Shown here piece by piece: positions 9,401 to 17,788 of a stretch of 64,000 bases of DNA. The DNA comes from Calothrix sp. PCC 7716 (GTDB taxonomy: Bacteria > Cyanobacteriota > Cyanobacteriia > Cyanobacteriales > Nostocaceae): positions 10,234,580-10,298,579 of the forward strand of contig NZ_AP025018.1 in NCBI RefSeq assembly GCF_019977735.1, read 5' to 3'. How positions within the stretch are numbered: position 1 is the first letter of the stretch; the number at the start of each line of letters is the position of its first letter. The position numbers and the translations under genes were made by a program. The notes below the pieces were generated by a model. It did no database searches, was not told where the DNA came from, and saw only the letters and a program-made list of their open reading frames with translations.

Positions 9401-10645
9401 ACAAACACTAATTTAAGAAACTATATCTTAGTAACGCTTACATATTGGGGCTTCACAATAACTGATGGTGCCTTGCGAATGTTGGTGTTACTTTATTTTA
9501 ACCAGATAGGTTACAGCCCAATTCAAATTGCCTCGCTGTTTCTGTTTTACGAAATTTTTGGTATTGTCACCAACTTTTTAGGTGGGTGGATTGGTTCACA
9601 ATTCGGACTAAAATTAACGCTTTACTCTGGAATAGGGCTACAAATATTCTCTTTAGTAATGTTGTCTGGGTTAAATCGTGGTTGGCCTGAATGGGTAGCG
9701 GTACTATTTGTGATGGTTGCACAGGCATTTTCTGGAATAGCCAAAGACCTGACTAAAATGAGTACAAAAAGTGCCATACGCTTAGTTGTACCCCAAGATG
9801 CTCAATCTGCACTGTTTAAATGGGTAGCAATACTTACTGGTTCTAAAAACGCTCTTAAAGGTATTGGTTTTTTTGTTGGTAGTGTGCTGCTGTCTGTATT
9901 TGGCTTCGTGAATGCTCTATGGATAATGGCAGCAGGGCTATTTGTAATAATGTTTACAGGTTTAATGCTTCCGAAAGGAATGGGAAAAATCAAGAAAAAA
10001 GTCAAATTTTCCCAACTCTTTTCTAAAAGCCAGGAAATCAATATTCTTTCAGCTGCGAGATTCTTTCTGTTTGGTTCCAGGGATGTTTGGTTTGTAGTTG
10101 GTTTGCCAGTATTTTTACGTAGTGTACTGGGGTGGACATTTTACCAAGTCGGAGGTTTCTTAGCTATTTGGGTAATTGCTTATGGTATTGTGCAATCATC
10201 TGCCCCAACCTTGCTAAAACGTTTTGGTTCCGGTCGTCCTCCTAGTGCATCAACTATTCAATTTTGGACTTTTACCTTAACCGCAGTACCAGCGCTTATT
10301 GCCATTGGTTTACAAGCAGGTATTGAGCCTAACACCGTAATTATTGCTGGACTACTTTTATTTGGTTTAGTATTTGCCTTCAACTCCGCAGTTCATTCTT
10401 ACTTAGTATTAGCATTTACCGATGATGATAAAGTCGCGTTGAATGTAGGCTTTTATTACATGGCTAACTCAGCCGGAAGATTAGCTGGTACAGTATTATC
10501 AGGAGTCATTTTTCAAGCTTTTGGATTGGTGGGGTGTTTATGGACATCAATGGTATTTATTTTAGCTGCCGGAGTAGTATCGTTGAAATTACCTAACCCT
10601 CAACCAAGTAAAGACATAGCATGGAAGGCAGGCGAAGGTGATTAA
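9398..10645 (+). CDS. arsJ: ArsJ, organoarsenical efflux MFS transporter
   Basis: A 415-residue major-facilitator protein with about 12 hydrophobic segments. Its start (NYILVTLTYWGFTITDGALR) and length match the ArsJ family, which exports 1-arseno-3-phosphoglycerate made by the partner GAPDH. That partner is the preceding gene, which strongly supports the call. The ATG lies inside a heptameric repeat with no ribosome site, so translation probably depends on coupling to gap. Two further genes follow on the same strand with gaps of about 35 bp, suggesting one operon: gap-arsJ-pstS-like-phosphatase. Confidence 0.92.
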   Translation: MTNTNLRNYILVTLTYWGFTITDGALRMLVLLYFNQIGYSPIQIASLFLFYEIFGIVTNFLGGWIGSQFGLKLTLYSGIGLQIFSLVMLSGLNRGWPEWVAVLFVMVAQAFSGIAKDLTKMSTKSAIRLVVPQDAQSALFKWVAILTGSKNALKGIGFFVGSVLLSVFGFVNALWIMAAGLFVIMFTGLMLPKGMGKIKKKVKFSQLFSKSQEINILSAARFFLFGSRDVWFVVGLPVFLRSVLGWTFYQVGGFLAIWVIAYGIVQSSAPTLLKRFGSGRPPSASTIQFWTFTLTAVPALIAIGLQAGIEPNTVIIAGLLLFGLVFAFNSAVHSYLVLAFTDDDKVALNVGFYYMANSAGRLAGTVLSGVIFQAFGLVGCLWTSMVFILAAGVVSLKLPNPQPSKDIAWKAGEGD

Positions 10646-10679
10646 TTAAAGGGTTTTACCCATTTACAATACCTAATAT

Positions 10680-11651
10680 ATGTCAAAAGCAAGCAACAAA
10701 GAAACCTTAACGTTGGTCTTAGCTCTGCTTATCACTGGCGGGCTAGCAGCAGGTGGTATATGGTACTTCCAAGGTAATTTATCTAATCAGAGCATAGAGA
10801 AGACTGACGATAATCAAAATCGTCAAGTTCAAAATTCTACAAATCAAATTATTGGAACGTCAAGCTTAGACACCAGTTTGCCAAGCCCCAGTGTGTTGAC
10901 TATTGATGGTAGCGTAACAATGGTCGCCGCGATTAAACAGTTACAAATAGCTTTTTCATTACTTAATCCATCTTTGTCTACAACTTATGGTGTACCCGAT
11001 GGTAAGCCGAATGGAACTAATGCGGGGATCAAAAATCTAATTGATGGTAAAGTTTTGATGGCTGCTTCTTCCCGGCGCCTGAAACCAGAAGAAATTCAAG
11101 CAGGTATTGTGGGAATTCCAATTGCAAAAGACGCTTTAGCTGTAACAATAGGTATCAACAATCCCTACCAAGGGGGATTGACAATGGCGCAATTAAAAGG
11201 AATATTCCAAGGAAAAATTACAAACTGGTCAGAAGTGGGGGGACCCAACGCACCAATTAAAGTCATTAACCGTTCTCGCGATAGCGGTACTCACACCTTT
11301 TTTCAAGATGTAGTTCTTTTAGGAGAAGCGTTTGCTCCAGATGGGGCAAACTTTAAAACGCTTGAACGAGATGAAACCACACCAATATTGCGCGCGTTAG
11401 GGAAAGATGGCATAAGTTACAGTACCGTAACCCAAATTGAAAACCAAAAAACCGTTCGCATCGTTCCTATCGATGGAATATCCCCCACAGATCAAACCGC
11501 TATTCAAAACGCATCTTATCCAATTAGCCGAGTAGTCTACCTAGCAGTACCACAAAAAACCAATCCAGCAACAAAACAATTTATAGACTTCACCTTATCT
11601 ACTCAAGGACAACAAATAATCAAAAGAGCAGGTTTTATTCCTATTCAATAG
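10680..11651 (+). CDS. Membrane-anchored PstS-like phosphate/oxyanion-binding protein
   Basis: A 323-residue protein with one N-terminal transmembrane segment (about residues 9-30), a Ser/Thr/Asn-rich linker and a PstS-like periplasmic domain. Motifs include LTIDGSVTMVAAIK, ASSRRLKPEEI and INRSRDSGTHTFFQDV, the last matching the anion-binding RxxDSGT loop. It is more divergent than the two SphX-like paralogues at 6942 and 13650 and is kept in the membrane by an uncleaved anchor rather than a lipobox. It sits 34 bp after arsJ in the same transcript. It may scavenge or sense phosphate or arsenate at the membrane; the ligand is not shown by sequence. Confidence 0.82.
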   Translation: MSKASNKETLTLVLALLITGGLAAGGIWYFQGNLSNQSIEKTDDNQNRQVQNSTNQIIGTSSLDTSLPSPSVLTIDGSVTMVAAIKQLQIAFSLLNPSLSTTYGVPDGKPNGTNAGIKNLIDGKVLMAASSRRLKPEEIQAGIVGIPIAKDALAVTIGINNPYQGGLTMAQLKGIFQGKITNWSEVGGPNAPIKVINRSRDSGTHTFFQDVVLLGEAFAPDGANFKTLERDETTPILRALGKDGISYSTVTQIENQKTVRIVPIDGISPTDQTAIQNASYPISRVVYLAVPQKTNPATKQFIDFTLSTQGQQIIKRAGFIPIQ

Positions 11652-11686
11652 CGTCACGCACCAAACAACAACAAAGGTTAAACTCA

Positions 11687-12154
11687 ATGCAACAGCCAAC
11701 AACTCAGCCAATTGCAGAAAATTTATGGTGGGTAATCTCAAACACATTAGCAGGTGTTCGTAAACCAACCCTAGAAGAACTAAGCGAACTGAAAGCTGCG
11801 GGAATTAGTGCAATTGTTTCAGTCATGAATTACCCGGCAAACTTAGATTTATACAAGCAGTTCGATATCCCTCATCTTTGGCTACCCATTGATGTAGGTA
11901 GCTCACCAAGTCGAGAACAGGTTCAGGAATTACAACAATTTGTTAACATTCAAAATTCCCTAGGTCATGCTGTAGCAGTTCATTGTACCGGTGGAGTACA
12001 TCGCACAGGTACAATGCTAGCTTCTTACCTAATTTTCAACGGTTTGTCTTACAACGATGCAATGCAGAAAATTCAGAATGCTAACCCTTCAGTTCATTTA
12101 GAACAAGCTCAAACGAGCTTTTTACTTTCGTTGGCAGATCAATTAAGCATTTAG
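11687..12154 (+). CDS. Dual-specificity / tyrosine phosphatase-like protein
   Basis: A 155-residue protein of the cysteine-phosphatase superfamily. The P-loop HCTGGVHRTGT holds Cys100 and Arg106 (C-x5-R), and Asp69 in LPIDVG is a candidate general acid. The compact length fits a stand-alone DSP. It is the last gene of the gap-arsJ operon, 35 bp after the PstS-like gene, and its 3' end overlaps the convergent flavoprotein gene by 12 bp. The substrate is unknown. In this setting it could act on a phospho- or arseno-metabolite or a regulatory phosphoprotein; the C-x5-R loop binds arsenate well, so an arsenate-related role is possible but only inferred. Confidence 0.8.
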   Translation: MQQPTTQPIAENLWWVISNTLAGVRKPTLEELSELKAAGISAIVSVMNYPANLDLYKQFDIPHLWLPIDVGSSPSREQVQELQQFVNIQNSLGHAVAVHCTGGVHRTGTMLASYLIFNGLSYNDAMQKIQNANPSVHLEQAQTSFLLSLADQLSI

Positions 12155-13501
12155 TACTTGCTTAACCCAAGCTTGAGCGCTCATTTGCACAGGGTCCCAA
12201 GGACTGCTCAAAGGAGGTGTGTAACTCAAGTCAAGCTCGCTCATATCTTCTACTTTCATTCCGTGAAACAAAGCACAAGCAAAAATGTCGATACGCTTGG
12301 CAACTTCTCCTTGATAATGTCCGGCAATTTGGGCGCCTAATAATTTGCCTGTTTTAGAATCTCCGGTAACACGAATCTGTAATTTCTTCGCACCTGGATA
12401 ATAAACTTTGTGATCCCAGGTTTCAAATTCAACTGTCACAGCATTTAATCGTGCGTCATTAACTTCAAAATCACGTAACCCTGTACGAGCTACAGCTAAA
12501 TCAAATATTTTTATAACTTGAGTACCGAGCGTTCCAGCAAATTCTACATTTCCACCAATTGCATTCTCACCAGCAATGCGACCTTGTTTGTGTGCTGTTG
12601 TGCCCAAAGGTAAGTAAACATACTCATTAAGTAAACGATGCCAAGTTTCAGTACAATCTCCCGCAGCATAAATATCGGGGACATTGGTTTCCATTTTTCT
12701 ATTAACTTGAATGGCGCCACGTATACCAGTTTTCAATCCTGCCGACACAGCTAAGTCTGTTAATGGCTTAACTCCAACTGCTATCAGAACCATATCAGTA
12801 GTCTTATTAAAACCATCAGAACCAGTAACTACTAATTGGGTTCCTTGTTGTTCAACTGTATTAATTTCCGTACTATTAATTACTTCTATTCCATGTTGTT
12901 GAAGTTTTTCGGCAATCATCAGTCCTAAACTAGAGTCAACAGTTTTCATCACTGTTGGTGAATGTTCTACCAGCGTCACATTTATATTTTGATGAGTCAA
13001 AGCATCCGCCATTTCTAAACCAATATATCCACCCCCAACAATTACCGCGTGCTTTGGTTGATGAGTCGTCATATATTCATGAACGGCAAAAGTATCACCC
13101 ATCGAATGCAACAGAAACACACCCTTGTTGTCTAACCCTTTGATACGGGGTTGAACGGAAACGGCGCCTGTACCAATTACTAATTTATCGTAGTTCAACC
13201 ATTGTTCTTGCCCTTGTTGATTTACGACTTTAACACTTTTGTTAATTGCGTCTACCATCGTAGCAGTATGATTGAGTAATAAATTTATTCCTGTGGAAGT
13301 GATTTCTTCTGCTGTTCGATGAGCAAGATGGCGCCAGTCAGTAACTTCTCCACTCAAGTAAAAAGGAATACCACAAATACTGTAGTTAGGGAAGTTATCA
13401 GCAACAATTAGAGTCACATCAACTATAGAATCTAATTCTTTTGCTCGTAAACCCGCACTAATACCAGCGTCGCTACCACCAATTATTAATAAATGAGTCA
13501 T
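12143..13501 (-). CDS. CoA-disulfide reductase / NADH oxidase-like FAD oxidoreductase
   Basis: A 452-residue flavoprotein of the pyridine nucleotide-disulfide oxidoreductase class. It has the FAD dinucleotide fold GGSDAGISAG at residue 8, a single redox Cys43 in YSICGIPFYLSG (the CoA-disulfide reductase and NADH oxidase pattern, not the two-Cys thioredoxin-reductase pattern), a second dinucleotide fold VIVGGGYIGLE and the FAD-binding IYAAGDC. A dimerisation domain follows. It is encoded alone on the minus strand inside the arsenic island. It may maintain thiols consumed by arsenate reduction or supply electrons; this is inferred from context. No ArsR-type operator precedes it. Confidence 0.85.
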   Translation of the reverse strand: MTHLLIIGGSDAGISAGLRAKELDSIVDVTLIVADNFPNYSICGIPFYLSGEVTDWRHLAHRTAEEITSTGINLLLNHTATMVDAINKSVKVVNQQGQEQWLNYDKLVIGTGAVSVQPRIKGLDNKGVFLLHSMGDTFAVHEYMTTHQPKHAVIVGGGYIGLEMADALTHQNINVTLVEHSPTVMKTVDSSLGLMIAEKLQQHGIEVINSTEINTVEQQGTQLVVTGSDGFNKTTDMVLIAVGVKPLTDLAVSAGLKTGIRGAIQVNRKMETNVPDIYAAGDCTETWHRLLNEYVYLPLGTTAHKQGRIAGENAIGGNVEFAGTLGTQVIKIFDLAVARTGLRDFEVNDARLNAVTVEFETWDHKVYYPGAKKLQIRVTGDSKTGKLLGAQIAGHYQGEVAKRIDIFACALFHGMKVEDMSELDLSYTPPLSSPWDPVQMSAQAWVKQVLNA

Positions 13502-13649
13502 AATGCCTTTATTACTTCAATTGTGATTCAGGTAATTGTCAAGTAGCAAAAGTCGCGAATTAAATAGAAATAATAAACCATCTGGCGCCGACCGTAAATA
13601 GAAGGCGCCTTCAGGAGTCAAATAGTAAAAGGTATGGAGTTAAATGAAC

Positions 13650-14702
13650 CTAAAATTGCTTCTGCTTCTGTAGTAACTGTCCTATTGTCAAATCAAACTG
13701 TGACTCTCCACCAAATACGGTTCCTACTTTGCCTTTATTTAAGTGAACAACACCAATTCTATAGATTTCGTCAGGTAAAGACACATAACCTACAGAATCT
13801 GTAACAGAAGATGCTTTTTGCAGATAAAAGTTAACGAATTCGTAAACATAGTGTTTTTCAGACGAATATGGATTTACATATATAAATAAGGGTCGAGACA
13901 GTGGTTTGTATTTATTCTTATGTACAGTTTCTGGTGATGGTTCGACTGCTCCGTTTCCGTTATCTACTCCTAAAGTTTTTAATTTATTTTTGTGTTCTTT
14001 GTAGTATGCATAGCCAAAGTAACCCAATGCATTAGGGTCTTGAATGATTCCATTTACTAAGACTTCATCATCTTCACTTCCTGTATAGTCTTTACGACTG
14101 GCTTTAGCTTCACCAACAGTCGCTTCAGTGAAGTAGTCGAATGTACCAGATTTTTCACCAGCACCAAATAAAGTAAGGGGTTTATCGGGCCAAGATGCAC
14201 GTACTTGAGACCAACGAGTAATTTTACCTTCAGCTGCTGGTTCCCACATTTTTTTCAACTCGGCAACAGTAATATCTTTTGCCCAGTCGTTTTGAGGGTT
14301 TACAACTACAGTAAGAGCGTCAAAAGCTACCGGAATCTCTATATACTGAATATTATTTTGTTTACAGACTTCTATTTCTTTCTTGGAAATAGGTCGAGAA
14401 GCATTGCTGATATCAGTTTCTCCAGCACAGAATTTCTCAAACCCACCACTAGTACCCGAAATGTTTACCGATACTTGGGCTTTAACGTTTGGGTTCGCTT
14501 GATATTGTTTTGCAATTGCTTCTGTGATAGGAAATACGGTACTAGAACCATCTATTTTAATTGTAGGAACGATTTCTTTATCTGTGACACTTTGCCCGGT
14601 AGGTGATGACTGAACTTGAGAAGGTGTATTAGATGTGTTAGTACAGCTAGCCAGTACCAACATCCCGACCACGAGAGCCAACTTTTTCACAACTACGTTC
14701 AT
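13650..14702 (-). CDS. PstS/SphX-like periplasmic phosphate-binding protein 2
   Basis: The chosen start is the ATG at 14702, with AGGAG about 8 nt upstream; it aligns exactly with MNVVVK of the paralogue at 7997. A GTG at 14711 also opens the frame but is poorly placed. The 350-residue protein has a lipobox (VLASC), [19 protein letters not shown] and [15 protein letters not shown]. It is a close paralogue of PstS-like protein 1 with the same length and motifs throughout, so a duplication within the island is likely. Three ArsR-type operators lie between it and the divergent acr3. Confidence 0.88.
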   Translation of the reverse strand: MNVVVKKLALVVGMLVLASCTNTSNTPSQVQSSPTGQSVTDKEIVPTIKIDGSSTVFPITEAIAKQYQANPNVKAQVSVNISGTSGGFEKFCAGETDISNASRPISKKEIEVCKQNNIQYIEIPVAFDALTVVVNPQNDWAKDITVAELKKMWEPAAEGKITRWSQVRASWPDKPLTLFGAGEKSGTFDYFTEATVGEAKASRKDYTGSEDDEVLVNGIIQDPNALGYFGYAYYKEHKNKLKTLGVDNGNGAVEPSPETVHKNKYKPLSRPLFIYVNPYSSEKHYVYEFVNFYLQKASSVTDSVGYVSLPDEIYRIGVVHLNKGKVGTVFGGESQFDLTIGQLLQKQKQF

Positions 14703-14750
14703 TGACCACACTCCTGTGGGTTAGTTACATCAAAGGTATGTGCCCATCAT

Positions 14751-14870
14751 TTCAAATAAAATTGATGTATGAAACGTGCGTGCGATACAAAAAACAAAAC
14801 TTATCAATTTTTTTTGATGCTTTTACCAAGATGAGATTATCATGAGACTTATGCATCAATTTTTTTTGAA
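14751..14870. promoter_or_regulatory. Three ArsR-type operators between pstS2 and acr3
   Basis: Copies at 14751-14766 (TTCAA-N6-TTGAT), 14803-14818 (perfect ATCAA-TTTTTT-TTGAT) and 14855-14870 (ATCAA-TTTTTT-TTGAA). The last lies 39 bp before the acr3 ATG and the first 48 bp before the pstS2 ATG, positions suited to repression of both divergent genes. Confidence 0.8.
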
Positions 14871-14909
14871 ATAGTCTAATTAAATGATTTGTGTCACGGA
14901 GTGGAGTTT

Positions 14910-16061
14910 ATGAGTGCAAACAATCCGCAAGTAAGGTCAGTTAGGGTGCAAGCAGGTAGCAATTTAAGCTTTTTTGAAAAATACCTGACTGTTTGGGTAT
15001 TTTTATGTATCGTAGCGGGAATAGTACTTGGGAGATTATTTCCGGGAGTTGCGGTAGCGCTTGATGCGATGAGTGTGTATCAAGTATCTATACCTATCGC
15101 GATATGTTTATTCTTCATGATGTACCCCATCATGGTCAAAATTGATTTTACTCAGGCAGCTAATGCTATTCGGGCGCCGAAAGCGGTAGTTTTAACGTTA
15201 GTAGTGAATTGGTTGATTAAGCCATTTACAATGGTGGTGTTTGCTCAGTTCTTTTTAGGATGGTTATTTCGTCCTTTGATAGTGGGGACAGAAATAATTC
15301 GCGGTAGTCAAGTACCAATTTTTAATTCTTATATAGCAGGTACTATTTTATTAGGAATTGCACCTTGTACGGCAATGGTGTTAATGTGGGGATACCTTTG
15401 CTATGGTAATCAGGGACATACTTTAGTAATGGTAGCAGTTAATTCTTTAGCAATGCTGTTTCTATATGCTCCTTTAGGAAGATGGTTGCTGGCAGCAAAT
15501 GATTTAGCTGTACCTTGGGAAACGATTGTTTTGTCGGTCTTAATTTATGTTGGTTTGCCATTAATAGCAGGGATGTATAGCCGTTACTGGATTTTAAAGC
15601 ATAAAGGTAGAGAATGGTTTGAAAGACGTTTTTTGAAGTATCTTAGTCCAATTGCGATTACTGCACTATTAATTACTTTAGTTCTACTATTTGCTTTCAA
15701 AGGAGAATTAATAGTTAATAATCCTTTACATATTTTACTAATTGCAGTTCCACTATTTATTCAAACTAATTTTATTTTCTTGATTGGATATGTAGCAGCG
15801 TTAAAGCTCAACATACCATACGAAGATGCGGCGCCAGCAGCATTAATTGGAGCTAGTAATCATTTTGAAGTTGCAATTGCCACGGCTGTAATGTTATTTG
15901 GCTTAAATTCTGGCGCCGCACTAGCAACAGTAGTAGGGGTTTTAATCGAAGTACCTGTAATGTTAATGTTGGTAGAACTTTGTAAGCGAACCGCAGCTTG
16001 GTTCCCGCGCGAACCCGAAAAAGCTACACTGCTTGACCCCAGGTGCATTAAACCTTTTTAA
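14910..16061 (+). CDS. acr3: Acr3-type arsenite efflux permease
   Basis: The start is the ATG at 14910, preceded by a GGAG; the upstream TTG at 14889 is rejected. The 383-residue protein has about ten transmembrane helices. Family features include [20 protein letters not shown] near the N-terminus, the conserved membrane cysteine Cys153 in [12 protein letters not shown] that is essential in studied Acr3 proteins, and the [13 protein letters not shown] motif near the C-terminus. It pumps As(OH)3 out of the cell, driven by the proton gradient, as the last step after arsenate reduction by ArsC. In cyanobacteria the gene is often labelled arsB. The ArsR-type operators just upstream imply arsenite induction. 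Confidence 0.94.
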   Translation: MSANNPQVRSVRVQAGSNLSFFEKYLTVWVFLCIVAGIVLGRLFPGVAVALDAMSVYQVSIPIAICLFFMMYPIMVKIDFTQAANAIRAPKAVVLTLVVNWLIKPFTMVVFAQFFLGWLFRPLIVGTEIIRGSQVPIFNSYIAGTILLGIAPCTAMVLMWGYLCYGNQGHTLVMVAVNSLAMLFLYAPLGRWLLAANDLAVPWETIVLSVLIYVGLPLIAGMYSRYWILKHKGREWFERRFLKYLSPIAITALLITLVLLFAFKGELIVNNPLHILLIAVPLFIQTNFIFLIGYVAALKLNIPYEDAAPAALIGASNHFEVAIATAVMLFGLNSGAALATVVGVLIEVPVMLMLVELCKRTAAWFPREPEKATLLDPRCIKPF

Positions 16062-16098
16062 TATTAAACTAATTTGTACGGTGGACAGTAATTTGTAC

Positions 16099-16115
16099 GG
16101 TGGGCAGTGCCCACC
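16099..16115. terminator. Hairpin between acr3 and arsR1 (family B repeat)
   Basis: GGTGGGCA/TGCCCACC forms a perfect 8-bp stem between the convergent acr3 and arsR1 genes. It belongs to a dispersed repeat (core GGTGGGCA-N-TGCCCACC) also found near 25655 and 45860. No long T-tract follows, so terminator function is tentative. Confidence 0.5.
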
Positions 16116-16121
16116 CTACTA

Positions 16122-16451
16122 TTAACTTTTATCAGAACAGGGTGAAGCAGGAGTAATTTTACTAATTTTACTAAAATCTTTTAAATAATGTTGTAAAACT
16201 TCAAATTGAGAACTATTCAGACTGTAGTAAATCCAACGTCCTTCTTGCCGCGCGTTAACAAAACCAGCTTCTTTAAGAATTTTGAGATGAAACGATAACT
16301 TTGACTGAGTGACACCTAACACTTCACACAAATCACAAACACACTGCTCTCGTTTCCGTAATAGTTCTAAAGTGCCAATCCGTAAAGGGTCAGAAAGAGC
16401 ATGAAAACCAGCAGCGATATTTTTCGGAACGATAGCTTCTTGAGTTGGCAT
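16122..16451 (-). CDS. arsR: ArsR family arsenite-responsive repressor
   Basis: A 109-residue winged-helix repressor. The metal site is CVCDLC (Cys37, Cys39, Cys42) at the start of the recognition helix region, the classic As(III)-binding arrangement of ArsR. It is followed by the DNA-reading helix VTQSKLSFHLKIL and the wing QEGRWIYYSL. It is the probable repressor acting on the ATCAA-N6-TTGAT sites in front of pstS1, gap-arsJ, pstS2, acr3 and the aquaporin. It lies 96 bp downstream of the second arsR on the same strand and has no such site of its own, so it may be transcribed with arsR2. Confidence 0.9.
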   Translation of the reverse strand: MPTQEAIVPKNIAAGFHALSDPLRIGTLELLRKREQCVCDLCEVLGVTQSKLSFHLKILKEAGFVNARQEGRWIYYSLNSSQFEVLQHYLKDFSKISKITPASPCSDKS

Positions 16452-16547
16452 TTTGTTGCTGTACTTATATGTAGGTGTTTTTTCTAACAGGGTATACTTC
16501 TTCTATATTAACAACTAATACAACCAATTGTTGAAATACGCCGCTTA

Positions 16548-16871
16548 TTAAATTGCTTCTTTAAGCATTATTAACTTCTCTGTGATAATTCTGTAATAAA
16601 TCCAAGTTCCACGCCTTTGCTTATCTAGTAAACCTGCTTCATACATCACTTTGAGGTGATGACTAATTGTTGGTTGCGAAAGTCCTAGTGGTTCTACCAA
16701 CTCACATGCACAAACCTCTTGATTTGGTTGTACAGCAATTAAACTTAACATCTGTAAACGCACTGGCTCGCCTAATACCCGAAAAATAGCAGCCAAATCT
16801 ACAGCTTCACTTTGCGTAAGCTTACCACTAAATAATCCAGAACAACAGGGACGCGAGTTAGACAATTTCAT
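16548..16871 (-). CDS. Second ArsR/SmtB family regulator, divergent from arsI
   Basis: The start is placed at the ATG at 16871; a longer frame reaches 16937 but would cross the operator region. The 107-residue protein has the ArsR fold with LSQPTISHHLKVMYEAGL as the recognition helix and the wing RRGTWIYYRI. Cysteines are arranged differently from the other ArsR: Cys9-Cys10 near the N-terminus and Cys54/Cys56 in EVCACELVE. It is divergent from arsI, with a 16-bp perfect inverted repeat between them. It may therefore be the sensor for trivalent organoarsenicals controlling arsI, a role inferred from layout. Confidence 0.87.
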   Translation of the reverse strand: MKLSNSRPCCSGLFSGKLTQSEAVDLAAIFRVLGEPVRLQMLSLIAVQPNQEVCACELVEPLGLSQPTISHHLKVMYEAGLLDKQRRGTWIYYRIITEKLIMLKEAI

Positions 16872-16906
16872 ACTTCTATATTGACATATATCGATATGTA
16901 TTGCAA

Positions 16907-16944
16907 AATATAGATGTTGGTCGATATAGACCAACATCTATATT
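16907..16944. promoter_or_regulatory. Perfect 16-bp inverted repeat in the arsR2-arsI intergenic region
   Basis: AATATAGATGTTGGTC at 16907-16922 and its exact reverse complement at 16929-16944 are separated by 6 nt. It ends 17 nt before the arsI ATG and 36 nt upstream of the arsR2 ATG. It differs in sequence from the ATCAA-N6-TTGAT operators, so it is a candidate site for the second ArsR. A partial palindrome centred on ATATCGATAT lies just beside it near 16890. Confidence 0.68.
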
Positions 16945-16961
16945 AAATAGGATTAGTAACT

Positions 16962-17372
16962 ATGTCACGTGTTCAATTAGCTCTGAATGTAAGTAATATC
17001 GATGCTGCCGTTGACTTTTACAGCAAGCTTTTTGGAACTGAACCAGCGAAACGGCGCCCTGGTTACGCGAACTTTGCGATTGTTGAACCACCTTTGAAGT
17101 TAGTGCTAATTGAAAACTCTTCAGCAGCAGGTAGTATAAATCATTTGGGAGTTGAAGTTGAATCATCAGAGAAAGTGATGGAAGCAAGCAATCGACTTCA
17201 AGAAGCTAATCTAGAGATTACACCAGAGAATAAAACTACTTGCTGTTACGCTTTACAGGATAAAGTTTGGCTCAAAGACCCTGATGGTGCCGATTGGGAA
17301 GTTTACACAGTTCTAGAAGATTCAACAACTTTTGGAGTGTCTCGGTTAAATTCCGAAAATGCTTGTTGCTAA
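16962..17372 (+). CDS. arsI: ArsI, C-As lyase (vicinal oxygen chelate fold)
   Basis: A 136-residue protein of the glyoxalase/VOC fold in the ArsI/CadI group. ArsI is a ferrous-iron dioxygenase that cleaves the carbon-arsenic bond of trivalent organoarsenicals such as MAs(III). The vicinal pair Cys94-Cys95 in TTCCYALQDKVW is the organoarsenical-binding hallmark. His61 in NHLGVEV and Glu113 in DWEVY fit the metal ligands. The C-terminus ends in another Cys-Cys pair. It is divergent from arsR2, and its 3' end overlaps the convergent arsC by 27 bp. Confidence 0.93.
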   Translation: MSRVQLALNVSNIDAAVDFYSKLFGTEPAKRRPGYANFAIVEPPLKLVLIENSSAAGSINHLGVEVESSEKVMEASNRLQEANLEITPENKTTCCYALQDKVWLKDPDGADWEVYTVLEDSTTFGVSRLNSENACC

Positions 17373-17750
17373 TAACTGCTCAACTCGTTCTTTTACCTGG
17401 TCACGAACAATGCGGAATTTTTCAATGTCTTGTTCTTCTGGGTCTTCGAGTTGCCAATCTTGAAATACTTCTCTTAGTACCCATTCTTCTGGTAAGTTAA
17501 CTCCACAACCGCATAGAGAAATTACAGCATCATAATCTTGCGAGTTAAATTCACTCAGTGCTTTCGATGTTTGGTTGCTAATATCAATACCAATTTCCGC
17601 CATAACTTTTACGGCAATTGGGTCTACATGACTTGCTTCCAAACCAGAACTAGAAGCTGTAATTTTACCTTCACCTAATACACGAGCAAATCCTTCTGCC
17701 ATCTGGGAACGGCGAGAATTTTTCTTGCAAACAAACATAACTCTTTTCAT
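17346..17750 (-). CDS. arsC: Arsenate reductase, glutathione/glutaredoxin-type
   Basis: A 134-residue low-molecular-weight-phosphatase-like arsenate reductase. The P-loop is VCKKNSRRSQ with Cys8 and a C-x5-R arrangement. Cys80 and Cys82 in SLCGCGVNLP match the resolving cysteines of the cyanobacterial enzyme characterised in Synechocystis, which couples to glutathione and glutaredoxin. It reduces arsenate to arsenite for export by Acr3. Most relatives have NSCRSQ in the loop; here that Cys is Arg. It lies 38 bp downstream of the aquaporin on the same strand, so the two probably form an operon. Confidence 0.92.
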   Translation of the reverse strand: MKRVMFVCKKNSRRSQMAEGFARVLGEGKITASSSGLEASHVDPIAVKVMAEIGIDISNQTSKALSEFNSQDYDAVISLCGCGVNLPEEWVLREVFQDWQLEDPEEQDIEKFRIVRDQVKERVEQLLATSIFGI

Positions 17751-17788
17751 AATTATCCTAGTATAAATTTAGACGAGATGCTCAATAA

